Source of the DNA: an uncultured Actinomycetes bacterium
GTDB lineage: Bacteria > Actinomycetota > Acidimicrobiia > Acidimicrobiales > SZUA-35
DNA length: 64,000 bases
Assembly: GCA_902826025.1 (NCBI GenBank)
Contig: CADEDH010000007.1
Span: 1-64,000, forward strand
Direction of reading: 5' to 3'
This document shows, piece after piece, positions 32,846-40,927 of this stretch (within the stretch, counting starts at the first letter, position 1; each line of letters begins with the position of its first letter). The notes beneath the pieces are model-generated. The model was given only the letters and a program-made list of their open reading frames with translations. It had not been told where the DNA came from and did no database searches. A program made the translations under genes and the position numbers.

Positions 32846-33976
32846 CTACCGGGCCTTCGAGTCGAGGATGGCGAAGGCGGGCACCGGACGGCCGGTACCG
32901 AGGGTGGCGAGCGGCGTCTTGATCTGGGTGGAGCTGCCGCCGTCGAGCATCACACCCTCGGTCACCCCCAGCGACAGGGCGTAGTCGGCCAGACGTGACG
33001 CCGGCAGCTGATGCGACGAGATCACCACGATCACCTGGTCGTTGAAGCCCAGGAAGCTGTGCGACGGGTCCAGGTTGGTCGGCCCCGCCGTGAGGTTCAC
33101 CCCGGGGTAGGCATCGGCCCGGCGACCCTTGTGGATCAGCGAGACACCGGACACGGCATCGGCCGTGCATGTGTCGGGGGTGAAGATGCGCCACGTCCAG
33201 ACGTGCTCCAGCAGGGCGGCGTCGTGGTCTCCGCAACCGGGCCGCCACGATACGATCTGGCCCCGTTCGCTGATGTCGGGCCCGCCCGCCGCCCGGCCCC
33301 CCGCTACCAGGGGGGCGATCGGGGTGCCGGAGAGCGAGAACCAGTTGGCGTTGACCACCACGTCACCGGCCACGGCCGGGGCGAAGGCCCGCCCGCCGGT
33401 GGCGGCCCGGAAGTCCACCAGTGAGCGGTCGGCCACCACGGTCACGGTCTCGCCCGTGCTGCCGACCCAGATCCCGGGACGGGCCTCGACCAGCCCCATC
33501 TGGGCGGCGATGGGGCAGAGGGGCGGGGGAGCGTACGGCCACACCTGGGCGAACTCGGGCGTGCCGACCATCCAGCTCAACACGTTGTACCGGCCATGGG
33601 TGATGACCATCCGGCCCCAGTAGTCCCGCCCGGCCGGGTCGGGGGCCCGTCCCAGAAGGTTGCGGTACACGGTGTCGACGAAGCCGCCGTCGTCCAGCCG
33701 GTCGTAGAGGGCGTGGAATTCGGGGCCCTGGCCCATCCAGTACGCCACCTGCTCGCCAGACTGGCCCCGGTAGCGCTGTCCCACCCAGTACAGGAGGCCG
33801 GGCCGATCGGCCGGACGGCCGAACATGGCTCGGTAGAGGCGGCCGGTGTGGGCGCCGATCTCACCGCAGGTGGTGGAGATCTCCACCGGGTTGGCCGCCT
33901 CGGCTGTCGCCGACCCGACCGCCGAGACCGAACCCACGAGGCACAGCGCCACCAGTACGAACACGATCCGCCGCAA
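32846..33976 (-). CDS. Secreted DUF4214 - phosphodiester glycosidase (NAGPA-like) protein
   Basis: A secreted protein of 376 residues. A signal peptide (IVFVLVALCLVGSVSAVGSATAEA) is followed by a DUF4214 region (about residues 35-150) with GRLYRAMFGRPADRPGLLYW and VDTVYRNLLGRAPDPAGRDYW. The C-terminal domain (about 165-375) is of the NAGPA / phosphodiester glycosidase type, with DVVVNANWFSL, HSFLGFNDQVIVVISSHQ and the hallmark GVMLDGGSSTQI. Such enzymes remove N-acetylglucosamine from phosphodiesters, and bacterial ones may act on cell-wall teichoic acids or similar polymers. The start is TTG 33976, with a GGCGGGG tract just upstream. It converges with the penicillin-binding protein gene (23 bases between stops). 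Confidence 0.87.
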   Translation of the reverse strand: MRRIVFVLVALCLVGSVSAVGSATAEAANPVEISTTCGEIGAHTGRLYRAMFGRPADRPGLLYWVGQRYRGQSGEQVAYWMGQGPEFHALYDRLDDGGFVDTVYRNLLGRAPDPAGRDYWGRMVITHGRYNVLSWMVGTPEFAQVWPYAPPPLCPIAAQMGLVEARPGIWVGSTGETVTVVADRSLVDFRAATGGRAFAPAVAGDVVVNANWFSLSGTPIAPLVAGGRAAGGPDISERGQIVSWRPGCGDHDAALLEHVWTWRIFTPDTCTADAVSGVSLIHKGRRADAYPGVNLTAGPTNLDPSHSFLGFNDQVIVVISSHQLPASRLADYALSLGVTEGVMLDGGSSTQIKTPLATLGTGRPVPAFAILDSKAR

Positions 33977-34030
33977 AACCCCGCCTTCGCTCCCGTAGTC
34001 GGTCGCCGCCGAAGCCTGAACTCACGCTTC

Positions 34031-34045
34031 GTGACTAGGAGTCAC
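34031..34045. promoter_or_regulatory. Perfect dyad, candidate operator
   Basis: GTGACT-AGG-AGTCAC is a perfect 6-3-6 inverted repeat in the 296-base divergent gap between the phosphodiester glycosidase gene and the FecR-FGE lipoprotein gene. It lies 55 bases from the former start and 228 from the latter. It may bind a dimeric regulator; nothing else in the gap stands out. Confidence 0.4.
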
Positions 34046-34272
34046 TGAACGTAAAGGGCGCCGGTCGGGCCGGCGATGGACGGAACTCCCACCTGGCGTA
34101 GGTCGGATGGCCTAGGCCGGCCCCGGGGCGGGGTGACGGTGGCGCGACGGCGGTGGGTCATGGTGCGGGGTCCGGTGCCTGCCGTCGCAGACGGGAGCCC
34201 GACATCAACTATGGTCGTGTCAGGGGCTTGCGGGCGTTGCGAGTTCCGTTCAGAGAGGGGCAGACGGAGCAG

Positions 34273-36315
34273 ATGAGGCGTGTAGGAGTCATGGGAGCGC
34301 TGTCGGTGGTGCTGGCCGCCGTCATGGGCCTGACCGCGTGCGCCAGCGGCGACAGCGGGGTCACGGGCGACACCACCTCGGTGTCGAGCTCCGAGGTAGG
34401 TATCTCCATCGTCGGTGCCGCCTTGTCGGTGTCGGCCGACCGTGACGCCGTCACCGTAAACAGTGAACCGCTGGGGGCCGGGGAGGCCCGTAAGGTGGCG
34501 GCCGGCGATGCAGTCGTCGTCGACCAGGGCGGAACCGCCCTGTTGTCGGCCGAGGCCGTGTTCGAGATCGAAGCCCTCCGCAATGCCCAGCTCACGGTGC
34601 CCGACCTGTCCTCAGCGGGCCCGGTGGTCGTGCCGCTCAGCGCCGGCCACGTGTTCGTGCGGCTCAACCCGGCGGCCAACGCCGCTGTGGTGATCGACGC
34701 CGGCGACCGCCAGTTCACCACCACCAGCCCCGACGCCGAGTTCGCCCTGTGTCAGGCCCCCGACGGGGCCAGTTGCCTGGCCGTGATCCAGGGCTCGGTG
34801 GAGTGGAAGGAAGACGGGGTGGCCACCGAGGTGTACCAGGGTGGCCAAGCCACCTTCGCCCCTCGGGGTAATGCCCCTCTGCCCACCCGCTGCGCCGACG
34901 AAGCAGCCGTGGGTGCCATGCAGCGCACCCTCCGGGGTGTCGACTTCGGCGGGGCCCTGGCCGACATCGTGGCCGACTGGGATGTGTGCCCCGGACAGGA
35001 GGAGCCGGTCCCGGCCGTGGCCACCCTGCCGTCGGCCGCCGGCATGGAGCATGTCACGGCCGCATCGGTCACCGTTGGCTCCCCCTCCGCCACTGCCGAC
35101 GGCCCCAACCTGCTGGCGCCCCGCACGCTCGACGGTGCTGCCGACTACTACATCGAGCCCGTCACGGTCACCAACGCCCTGTTCCGGGCGTGGATCGTAC
35201 GGGCCGCCGGCGATGATGCCGCCGCCTGGCGCCGACTGGCTCCGGCCGACTGGCTGGAACGGGCGCCCGGCGGGGCCGCCACCCAGTCCACCTATGCCGA
35301 CGGCACAGCCGACCAGCCGGTGAAGGGCCTCACCTGGGCCACCGCCGGAGAGTACTGCGCCTCCCAGGGCAAGCGTCTGCCCACCGAGGTCGAGTGGGAA
35401 CTGGCGGCGGTGGGCGACGTGCTCACCGACCTGGCCGACGAGTCACAGGATTGGGTGGACAAATGGGAGGCCTATGGCCCGGGTCCCTCCGACGCCACCG
35501 GGCGCCAGGTGCTGCGGGGCGCCAACGGCACCCTGAAGGCCGACTCCTACTACCGGGTGTTCGCCCCCGATGCCCCGGAGGCCACTGCGGCCCGGCTCTA
35601 CGCCCGCATCCGGTGCGCCGCCGACCAGGTGGCCGTGGGGGGCCGGACGTTCCCGACGGTCATCACCCAGGACGACTTCAACGGCCTGGGCTGGCCGACC
35701 ACCAAGGACAACGGGTTCGAGCTGGGCTATCACCCCGAGAACTACCACCTCGACGTCAGCAAGGCCCACGCCCAGCTGGCTGTGGTGCGGGCGTTGGAGA
35801 AGCCGCTGGCCGAGGGCCGGGTCGACGTCGACGCGTTCATCGAGCGCAACAACACCGGTACGAGCACCGGTGAGCACCGCTTCGGCCTGGTGGTGGGGGA
35901 CAAGGACAAGCTCTACGTGCTGTCCGTCCAGCCCGACGAGCAGGGACGCACGGCGTTCACCGCCTGCTTCACCCCGATCGAGCCGGCTCTGGCCGACGAG
36001 CTCGGTCTGACCGCCGAGGCGCTTGCCTCGACCAACGCCGGCCGCTTCGCCACCTTCGGGCCCGACACCGTGGACTACAACCGGGACTGCAACGAGACCC
36101 CGGAGCCCAAGACGGTGAATGTCACGTCGATCGACAGCCCCGTCGAGCTGTCGGTGGTGCTGGCCGACGGGCAGGTGGAGGCCTGGGTCAACGAGGTGCT
36201 GGTCGCCACGTCGGGCGACGTCCCGGCGATCGGTTTCTACGGCTTCGCCAGCCAGAACTACAACCGGACCCGCTCCCATACCCACATCGACCAGGTGACC
36301 ATCTGGGGTTCATGA
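34273..36315 (+). CDS. Lipoprotein with FecR-like, FGE-sulfatase-like and LamG-like domains
   Basis: A lipoprotein of 680 residues. The signal ends in a lipobox-like LTAC (Cys22 region). A FecR-like domain follows (about residues 40-190; EARKVAAGDAVVVDQGGTALL..., FVRLNPAANAAVVIDAGDRQF, SVEWKEDG). Next comes a SUMF1/FGE-sulfatase fold domain (about 285-460; IEPVTVTNALFRAWI, GLTWATAGEYCASQGKRLPTEVEWELAA). The C-terminus is a beta-sandwich resembling DUF1080/LamG (about 465-680; DDFNGLGWPT, ending IGFYGFASQNYN). The FGE-like domain lacks the paired active-site cysteines of true formylglycine-generating enzymes, so it is more likely structural or ligand-binding. ATG 34273 was chosen because the lipoprotein signal begins there. 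A surface sensor or scaffold is plausible; no partner gene is adjacent. Confidence 0.78.
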   Translation: MRRVGVMGALSVVLAAVMGLTACASGDSGVTGDTTSVSSSEVGISIVGAALSVSADRDAVTVNSEPLGAGEARKVAAGDAVVVDQGGTALLSAEAVFEIEALRNAQLTVPDLSSAGPVVVPLSAGHVFVRLNPAANAAVVIDAGDRQFTTTSPDAEFALCQAPDGASCLAVIQGSVEWKEDGVATEVYQGGQATFAPRGNAPLPTRCADEAAVGAMQRTLRGVDFGGALADIVADWDVCPGQEEPVPAVATLPSAAGMEHVTAASVTVGSPSATADGPNLLAPRTLDGAADYYIEPVTVTNALFRAWIVRAAGDDAAAWRRLAPADWLERAPGGAATQSTYADGTADQPVKGLTWATAGEYCASQGKRLPTEVEWELAAVGDVLTDLADESQDWVDKWEAYGPGPSDATGRQVLRGANGTLKADSYYRVFAPDAPEATAARLYARIRCAADQVAVGGRTFPTVITQDDFNGLGWPTTKDNGFELGYHPENYHLDVSKAHAQLAVVRALEKPLAEGRVDVDAFIERNNTGTSTGEHRFGLVVGDKDKLYVLSVQPDEQGRTAFTACFTPIEPALADELGLTAEALASTNAGRFATFGPDTVDYNRDCNETPEPKTVNVTSIDSPVELSVVLADGQVEAWVNEVLVATSGDVPAIGFYGFASQNYNRTRSHTHIDQVTIWGS

Positions 36316-36356
36316 AACCCGGCCACCGATTGGTGGGGACGACCGGCCAAACGGGC

Positions 36357-36397
36357 GCTGGTGAGCCGGGAGACCCCAGATCTCCCGACTCACCAGC
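36357..36397. terminator. Long hairpin between convergent genes
   Basis: GCTGGTGAG at 36357-36365 pairs with CTCACCAGC at 36389-36397, and inside it CGGGAGA at 36367-36373 pairs with TCTCCCG at 36381-36387. One mismatch separates the two stems and the loop is 7 bases. It lies 41 bases after the lipoprotein stop and about 175 bases before the end of the convergent HD gene. It lacks a T-run, so it may slow or end transcription with Rho or protect mRNA ends. The rest of the 257-base gap holds nothing recognised. Confidence 0.55.
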
Positions 36398-36572
36398 TGT
36401 GCTGTGTTGATCCGCCGCTTCAACTCCAGCTAACCCGCGCCGGCCAGTCGACGACCCCGAATCCGTTTCCGGTCTCCGTGGTCAGTTCAATCATGAATGG
36501 GACAGCGGGGACGGACAACCACACACAAGGACATCCGAGGACGTCCCTGCGCCCAAGTCGTCCTGAGGCGAT

Positions 36573-37184
36573 TCAGACCAGGATCAAGGCGGTGCTGAGC
36601 AGGTCTTCGGCCCGGGCCACGGCGGCCCGCATCTCCGGTTCGGCCACGTTGATGAACCGGCTGACCAGGTGCTCCGGGCCGTAGCGGGCCCGGATATCGA
36701 CCAGGCGCTCGTCGATCGACAGTGCCTCACCATTGGGGCCGGTCGTGAGGTCGCAATACAGCAGGGCGTCGTGGGGGAGCCGGTGGTCGATGGGGAACTC
36801 CCGGGCCAGCAGCCCCTCCATCTGATGGAAGGTGGCCTCGATGTCGGCGCAGGAGTGGTGGGCCACGAGGCCGACGATGCGCTCGTCGAACCCGAGGCGC
36901 CGGAGGTGCCGGGCTCCGTCGAGCGGGTGGAACCCGGTCACCTTGACCTCGGGCGCGTACCCGATGTCGTGCAGGAAGGCCGAGGCCACCAGCAGTCGGG
37001 CCTCCTCCCGATCGTAGACAAGGCGAAAAGAGCGCGCCCGCTCGGCGACGGCTTGGACATGTTGCCATCGCGGCGGGAGAGTGCCGGCCAACAGTTGGCA
37101 GGCAAGTCCCTCGGCCTTGTCCACGCTGATCAAGGGTTGCCACCCTAGTCGTCGACCCGGGGGTGGGACGGCATCCAACGACAT
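36573..37184 (-). CDS. HD-domain phosphohydrolase
   Basis: A protein of 203 residues with an HD metal-dependent phosphohydrolase domain. The metal site is formed by His in RWQHVQAVAERA, the His-Asp doublet in AFLHDIGYAP, His in TGFHPLDGARHL and His-His in VAHHSCAD. The family includes nucleotide and cyclic-nucleotide phosphohydrolases; this short single-domain form has no sensor or RelA/SpoT part. ATG 37184 (MSLDAVPPPG) was preferred to upstream codons. It is divergent from the GNAT gene. Confidence 0.82.
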   Translation of the reverse strand: MSLDAVPPPGRRLGWQPLISVDKAEGLACQLLAGTLPPRWQHVQAVAERARSFRLVYDREEARLLVASAFLHDIGYAPEVKVTGFHPLDGARHLRRLGFDERIVGLVAHHSCADIEATFHQMEGLLAREFPIDHRLPHDALLYCDLTTGPNGEALSIDERLVDIRARYGPEHLVSRFINVAEPEMRAAVARAEDLLSTALILV

Positions 37185-37240
37185 GATTGGCCATGGACTG
37201 GGAGGGTTCGCCCAGCGGACTCGGCGGCGGTGGGTCACGC

Positions 37241-37246
37241 TAGCGT
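37241..37246 (+). promoter_or_regulatory. -10 element for a leaderless GNAT transcript
   Basis: TAGCGT ends 7 bases before ATG 37254. No Shine-Dalgarno site precedes that ATG, so the message probably starts at the start codon. Confidence 0.45.
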
Positions 37247-37253
37247 CTCGACC

Positions 37254-37808
37254 ATGGCTCTCACCTCACCCGACAGCCCGGGAGCGGTTCCGGTGACTGT
37301 ATGGAGCCTGGCCATGACAGCTCCGCCACCGCCATCTCCGCAGTCTCCGCCGGCTCCCGATCCTGCGCTGCGGCTTGTTCAGCACGCCGATCCGGCGCCG
37401 GAGCTGAGCCGTGCGTTCTACCGCCTGGTAGGTGAGGGCTGGTACTGGGTGGACCGGGCGGGCTGGACCGACGACCAGTGGAGGGCCTGGGTGGACCGCC
37501 CCGAGCACCGGCTCTTCACCTGTTGGCAGGGCGACGACGAGCCCGTGGGCTACTACGAGCTGGAGCAGCAGGAAGCGGGCGCGGTCGAGCTGGTCTACTT
37601 CGGGCTGGTTCCGCGCCACCACGGGCGGGGGATCGGGCGCTGGTTGCTGGCCCGGGCCATGGCCGACGCCTGGGCCCTGCCCGGCACCACCCGGCTGTGG
37701 CTACACACCTGCTCGCTCGACGGGCCGAACGCCCGGGCCAACTACGAGGCCCGGGGGTTCCGGCTCGAAGGCGAGAGGGTCGAGTACCGGTTGGTGCCGG
37801 CGCTGTAG
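37254..37808 (+). CDS. GNAT-family N-acetyltransferase
   Basis: An acetyltransferase of 184 residues. The acetyl-CoA pyrophosphate loop is in VPRHHGRGIGRWLL (motif A, R-x2-G-x-G), preceded by the strand AVELVYFGLV and followed by CSLDGPNARANYEARGFRLEGERVEY, the typical motif B. The N-terminal 40 residues are Pro-rich and may be partly untranslated; an internal ATG at 37314 (MTAPPPPSP) is another possible start. The -10 element just before ATG 37254 favours the longer form. The acceptor substrate is unknown. It is convergent with the amidohydrolase gene, with 11 bases between the stops. Confidence 0.85.
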   Translation: MALTSPDSPGAVPVTVWSLAMTAPPPPSPQSPPAPDPALRLVQHADPAPELSRAFYRLVGEGWYWVDRAGWTDDQWRAWVDRPEHRLFTCWQGDDEPVGYYELEQQEAGAVELVYFGLVPRHHGRGIGRWLLARAMADAWALPGTTRLWLHTCSLDGPNARANYEARGFRLEGERVEYRLVPAL

Positions 37809-37819
37809 GTGGCCCAGGT

Positions 37820-39535
37820 TTACTGGATGCCGGTACCGGTGGTGTCGGTGCCGGAACGGAGCATGGCGCCGGGGCGGTTGGCCGTGAACTCGCCGTGGCG
37901 CACGATCTCGGCGCCGTTGCACAGCACGTGGTCGTAGCCGTCGGCGGCGCCGTAGAGCCGCCAGGCGCCTCCGGGCAGGTCGTGGCGGACCTCGGTGGGC
38001 CGCACGGCAATCGTCTCGGGGTTGATCACGTTCACGTCGGCGAAGTAGCCCTCGGTGAGCTGGCCCCGCTCCTTGATGCCGTACATCTTGGCCGGGGCGT
38101 CGGAGATCAGGCTCACCGCCTCCTCCCAGCCGATCACGGCGTGTTCCTTCACCGCCTTCTGCAGCATGGCGGTGGTGGCGTTGAAGGTGGCCAACAGGTC
38201 GAGGTGGGCGCCGGCGTCGGTGCCGCCCACCATCGTGCGCTGGTCTCGCCACACGTCCACCCGCATCTTCCAGGTCTCCTCGTCGTCGCCCCGGATCGGG
38301 GTGTACAGGCCGGTGAGGAGGCGGTCGTTGAGCACGATGTCGCACAGCACGTCGAAGGTCTCACGGCCCTGGTCCTCGGCGATCTCGCCGATCGTGCGGG
38401 CCTGGAACTCCTCGTTCTCGGCCGAGTGGACATCGCCCACGGTCAGGTTGTGCCACTTGGCCATGCCCCGCAGCGGGCTCGGGCCCTGGGCCAGCTCATT
38501 GAGCTCCCGGCGCTTGTCGGGGTCGGCCAGCATGGCCATCTTTTCGTCGTCGGGCAGGGCCATGGCCTCACGCCAGCCGTTGAGGGCGTCGAGCACGAAC
38601 CCGCTCTGGAACGAGATCCGGCTCTCCACCGCGCAGGGCACGGTGAGGGCGATGATCCGCCCACCCCGCTCGGCGGCGTAGTTCGACGCCGCCAGGTTGT
38701 TCTCCATCACCGCAATCTGCTTGGGCGAGGTGCTCACTGCGATCAGGTTCCAGTTGAGGGGGCGGTTGGCGGCCGCCGACATCCTGGCGATCAGGTCGGT
38801 GTTCTCGGGGCTGAAGCGGCCCACGGCGGGAATGAACTCGAGCGAGGTGCCGTCGAACTCCGAGCACACCCGGGCCAGCTCCACCATCTCGTGCTCGCTG
38901 GCGTGGCGGGACGGCACGGGCCGGCCGGTGGGGTCGTTGTGGGTGGTGGCCCACGACGAGGAGAAGCCGAAACCGCCCTCAGCGATGCTCTGGCGGAGCA
39001 GGGCCTGCATGGACGCCAGCTCCTCGGGCGACGCCTCGTTGCCCACGGCCCGCTCACCCATGACCAGGCGGCGGATGGCGCTGTGGCCCACCATGAACCC
39101 GGTGTTGATGGCCAGGGTGCTGTCGAGCTCGCCCAGCCAGCTACCGAAGCTGGTCCAGTTCCACGGCACGCCCTGCTGGAGCGACGGCAGCGGCATGCCC
39201 TCCACCCGGGCCAACATCCGCATCAGGTAGTCGCCGTGCTCGGGTTGGAGGGGAGCGATGGTGAAGCCGCAGTTGCCGGCGATCACCGTGGTGATGCCGT
39301 GGAGGGGCGACGGGCTCAGTGTGGTGTCCCAGTGGGCCTGGGCGTCGTAGTGGGTGTGGATGTCGATGAAGCCGGGGGTGACCATGCGGCCGGTGGCATC
39401 GATGGTTTGCACCGCTTCACCCTCGACCGTGCCGATGGTGGCGATGCGGCGGTCCTTGATCCCGATGTCGGCCTGGCGGCGCGGTGCCCCGGTGCCGTCG
39501 ATCACGGTGCCGTTGCGGATGATGACGTCGTACAC
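37820..39535 (-). CDS. Amidohydrolase, N-acyl-D-amino-acid deacylase type
   Basis: A metal-dependent amidohydrolase of 571 residues of the D-aminoacylase/dihydroorotase-like subfamily 3. The N-terminal strand set YDVIIRNGTVIDGTGAPRRQADIGI is followed by the metal motif GFIDIHTHYDAQ (HxH), ITTVIAGNCGFTIAP, SSWATTHNDPTGRPVPSRHA, a later Asp in GGTDAGAHLDLLA and the closing EGYFADVNVINPETI. It is about 80 residues longer than classic D-aminoacylases, as in the related proteins common in actinobacteria. It lies 93 bases downstream of the SAF oxidoreductase and PhyH genes on the same strand and may be the last gene of their operon. The amide or ester it cleaves is unknown. Confidence 0.9.
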   Translation of the reverse strand: MYDVIIRNGTVIDGTGAPRRQADIGIKDRRIATIGTVEGEAVQTIDATGRMVTPGFIDIHTHYDAQAHWDTTLSPSPLHGITTVIAGNCGFTIAPLQPEHGDYLMRMLARVEGMPLPSLQQGVPWNWTSFGSWLGELDSTLAINTGFMVGHSAIRRLVMGERAVGNEASPEELASMQALLRQSIAEGGFGFSSSWATTHNDPTGRPVPSRHASEHEMVELARVCSEFDGTSLEFIPAVGRFSPENTDLIARMSAAANRPLNWNLIAVSTSPKQIAVMENNLAASNYAAERGGRIIALTVPCAVESRISFQSGFVLDALNGWREAMALPDDEKMAMLADPDKRRELNELAQGPSPLRGMAKWHNLTVGDVHSAENEEFQARTIGEIAEDQGRETFDVLCDIVLNDRLLTGLYTPIRGDDEETWKMRVDVWRDQRTMVGGTDAGAHLDLLATFNATTAMLQKAVKEHAVIGWEEAVSLISDAPAKMYGIKERGQLTEGYFADVNVINPETIAVRPTEVRHDLPGGAWRLYGAADGYDHVLCNGAEIVRHGEFTANRPGAMLRSGTDTTGTGIQ

Positions 39536-39628
39536 GATCTGACTCCCTGGATGTTCGAGCCAACCCAGACTAGGTGCCCCCTTCCGGGGACCTGAAGTTT
39601 CGACTCTCGCGAAATGTCGAGGGGGTCG

Positions 39629-40927
39629 TCAGATCGACGCTTCGAGCTGGCGCCGTAGGCGGTGGGCGGCCCGCTCCTCCTTCACCGCCACGTCGCTCCA
39701 CCGTAGGGGCTGGCCGGCGGCCACGTCGGCCGTCAGCTCCACCCCGTGGGCCAGTCCGATGGGTAGGCCGCCCAGGGCCCGGGAGTCGGCGGCCGGCATC
39801 AGCCGGCCCCACACGGTGTAGCCGCCCTCGCCGTCGAGCATCTCGCCCGCCCGCAGTGGCCGCTTGGCTACCGCCACCACGTCACCCAACCACGTGCGGG
39901 CCCGGCCCGTGGGCTCGGCCCGTAGGGCGGCTGACAGGATCGAGATGTTCAGCTCCAGGCCGATCAGGTGATACGGCTTGTACATGGCGGCGTACCGGCC
40001 GCTGGCGTCGGTGTGCATGCCGTACTGGGCGAAACAGGCGGCGGCGTAGGGGTTGGGGGCCTCCAGAACCACGTACACCCCCCACCGCAGGTCTCGGAAC
40101 ACCGGGCGGAAGTCCCGCTCCAGGCTCGACACCACCTCCACCTGGCCCTTGTGGTGCAGCAGGCCGCCCTCGGCGGCTGGCCGCAGCACGTGGGGCAGGT
40201 CGTCGACCCCGCACGGGGGGAACTCGAGGCCGCCCGGGGCGGGGGCCAGGCCGGCGGCGTTGGCGATGGCGCACATCTCGATGCCCGACTTGGTGCCGTC
40301 GAGGAAGGAGTTGAACATCTGGCTGTTCATGCCGGCGGCGGCGGCCTGCTCGGCTGTGAGGCCGTAGTGGTCCCAGATCGTGTCGGGCGTGGAGGCGTGG
40401 AACGTGGGGTGGTGTTTGGTTCCCTTGCCCGCCGCCACCACCTCGAACCCGCAGGACCGGGCCCAGTCGACCATCTCGCACACCAGGGCCGGCTGGTCGC
40501 CGTAGGCCAGGGAGTAGACCACCCCGGCCTCGGCCGCTGCGTCGGCCAGGACCGGGCCGACGAGTGCGTCGGCCTCCACGTTCACCGCCACCAGGTGCTT
40601 GCCGGCGCCGAAGCAGGCCAGGGCGTGGTCGACCCCCACGACGGGGTTCCCAGTGGCTTCCACCACCACCTCGACGTCGGGGCGGGCCATGAGTGCGTCG
40701 GCTGAGTCGGTGAAGGTGCAGGCGTCGATGTCGGCCGGTGACCAGCCCACCTCGGCGCAGGCCCGACGGGCCCGGTCGACGTCGAGGTCGGCGATGGCGG
40801 TGACCTGGAGGGGGGAGTGGGGCGCCTGGGCCAGGAACATGGAGCCGAACTTGCCGGCCCCGATCAGACCCACCCGTACCGGGTTGCCGGCGGTGGCCCG
40901 GGCCGCGGCCAGGCTATGGAGGTTCAT
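39629..40927 (-). CDS. NAD(P)-dependent oxidoreductase with C-terminal SAF domain
   Basis: A protein of 432 residues. The N-terminal Rossmann domain (RVGLIGAGKFGSMFLAQ, about residues 18-34) resembles homoserine dehydrogenase and Gfo/Idh/MocA enzymes, with VVVEATGNPVVGVDHALACFGAGKHLVAVN as the domain core. A catalytic or dimerisation region follows (FEVVAAGKGTKHHPTFHAS). The last 80 or so residues form a SAF-type beta-clip domain (VAVAKRPLRAGEMLDGEGG). This pairing is known for bacterial sugar-acid or polyol catabolic enzymes, but the substrate is unknown here. Its ATG overlaps the stop of the PhyH gene by 4 bases, so the two are translationally coupled. Confidence 0.88.
   Translation of the reverse strand: MNLHSLAAARATAGNPVRVGLIGAGKFGSMFLAQAPHSPLQVTAIADLDVDRARRACAEVGWSPADIDACTFTDSADALMARPDVEVVVEATGNPVVGVDHALACFGAGKHLVAVNVEADALVGPVLADAAAEAGVVYSLAYGDQPALVCEMVDWARSCGFEVVAAGKGTKHHPTFHASTPDTIWDHYGLTAEQAAAAGMNSQMFNSFLDGTKSGIEMCAIANAAGLAPAPGGLEFPPCGVDDLPHVLRPAAEGGLLHHKGQVEVVSSLERDFRPVFRDLRWGVYVVLEAPNPYAAACFAQYGMHTDASGRYAAMYKPYHLIGLELNISILSAALRAEPTGRARTWLGDVVAVAKRPLRAGEMLDGEGGYTVWGRLMPAADSRALGGLPIGLAHGVELTADVAAGQPLRWSDVAVKEERAAHRLRRQLEASI

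Noticed and set aside
37478-39595. A 705-codon plus-strand frame opposite the amidohydrolase
   Set aside because: The amidohydrolase on the minus strand shows complete motifs; the opposite product is a shadow rich in Gly, Val and His.
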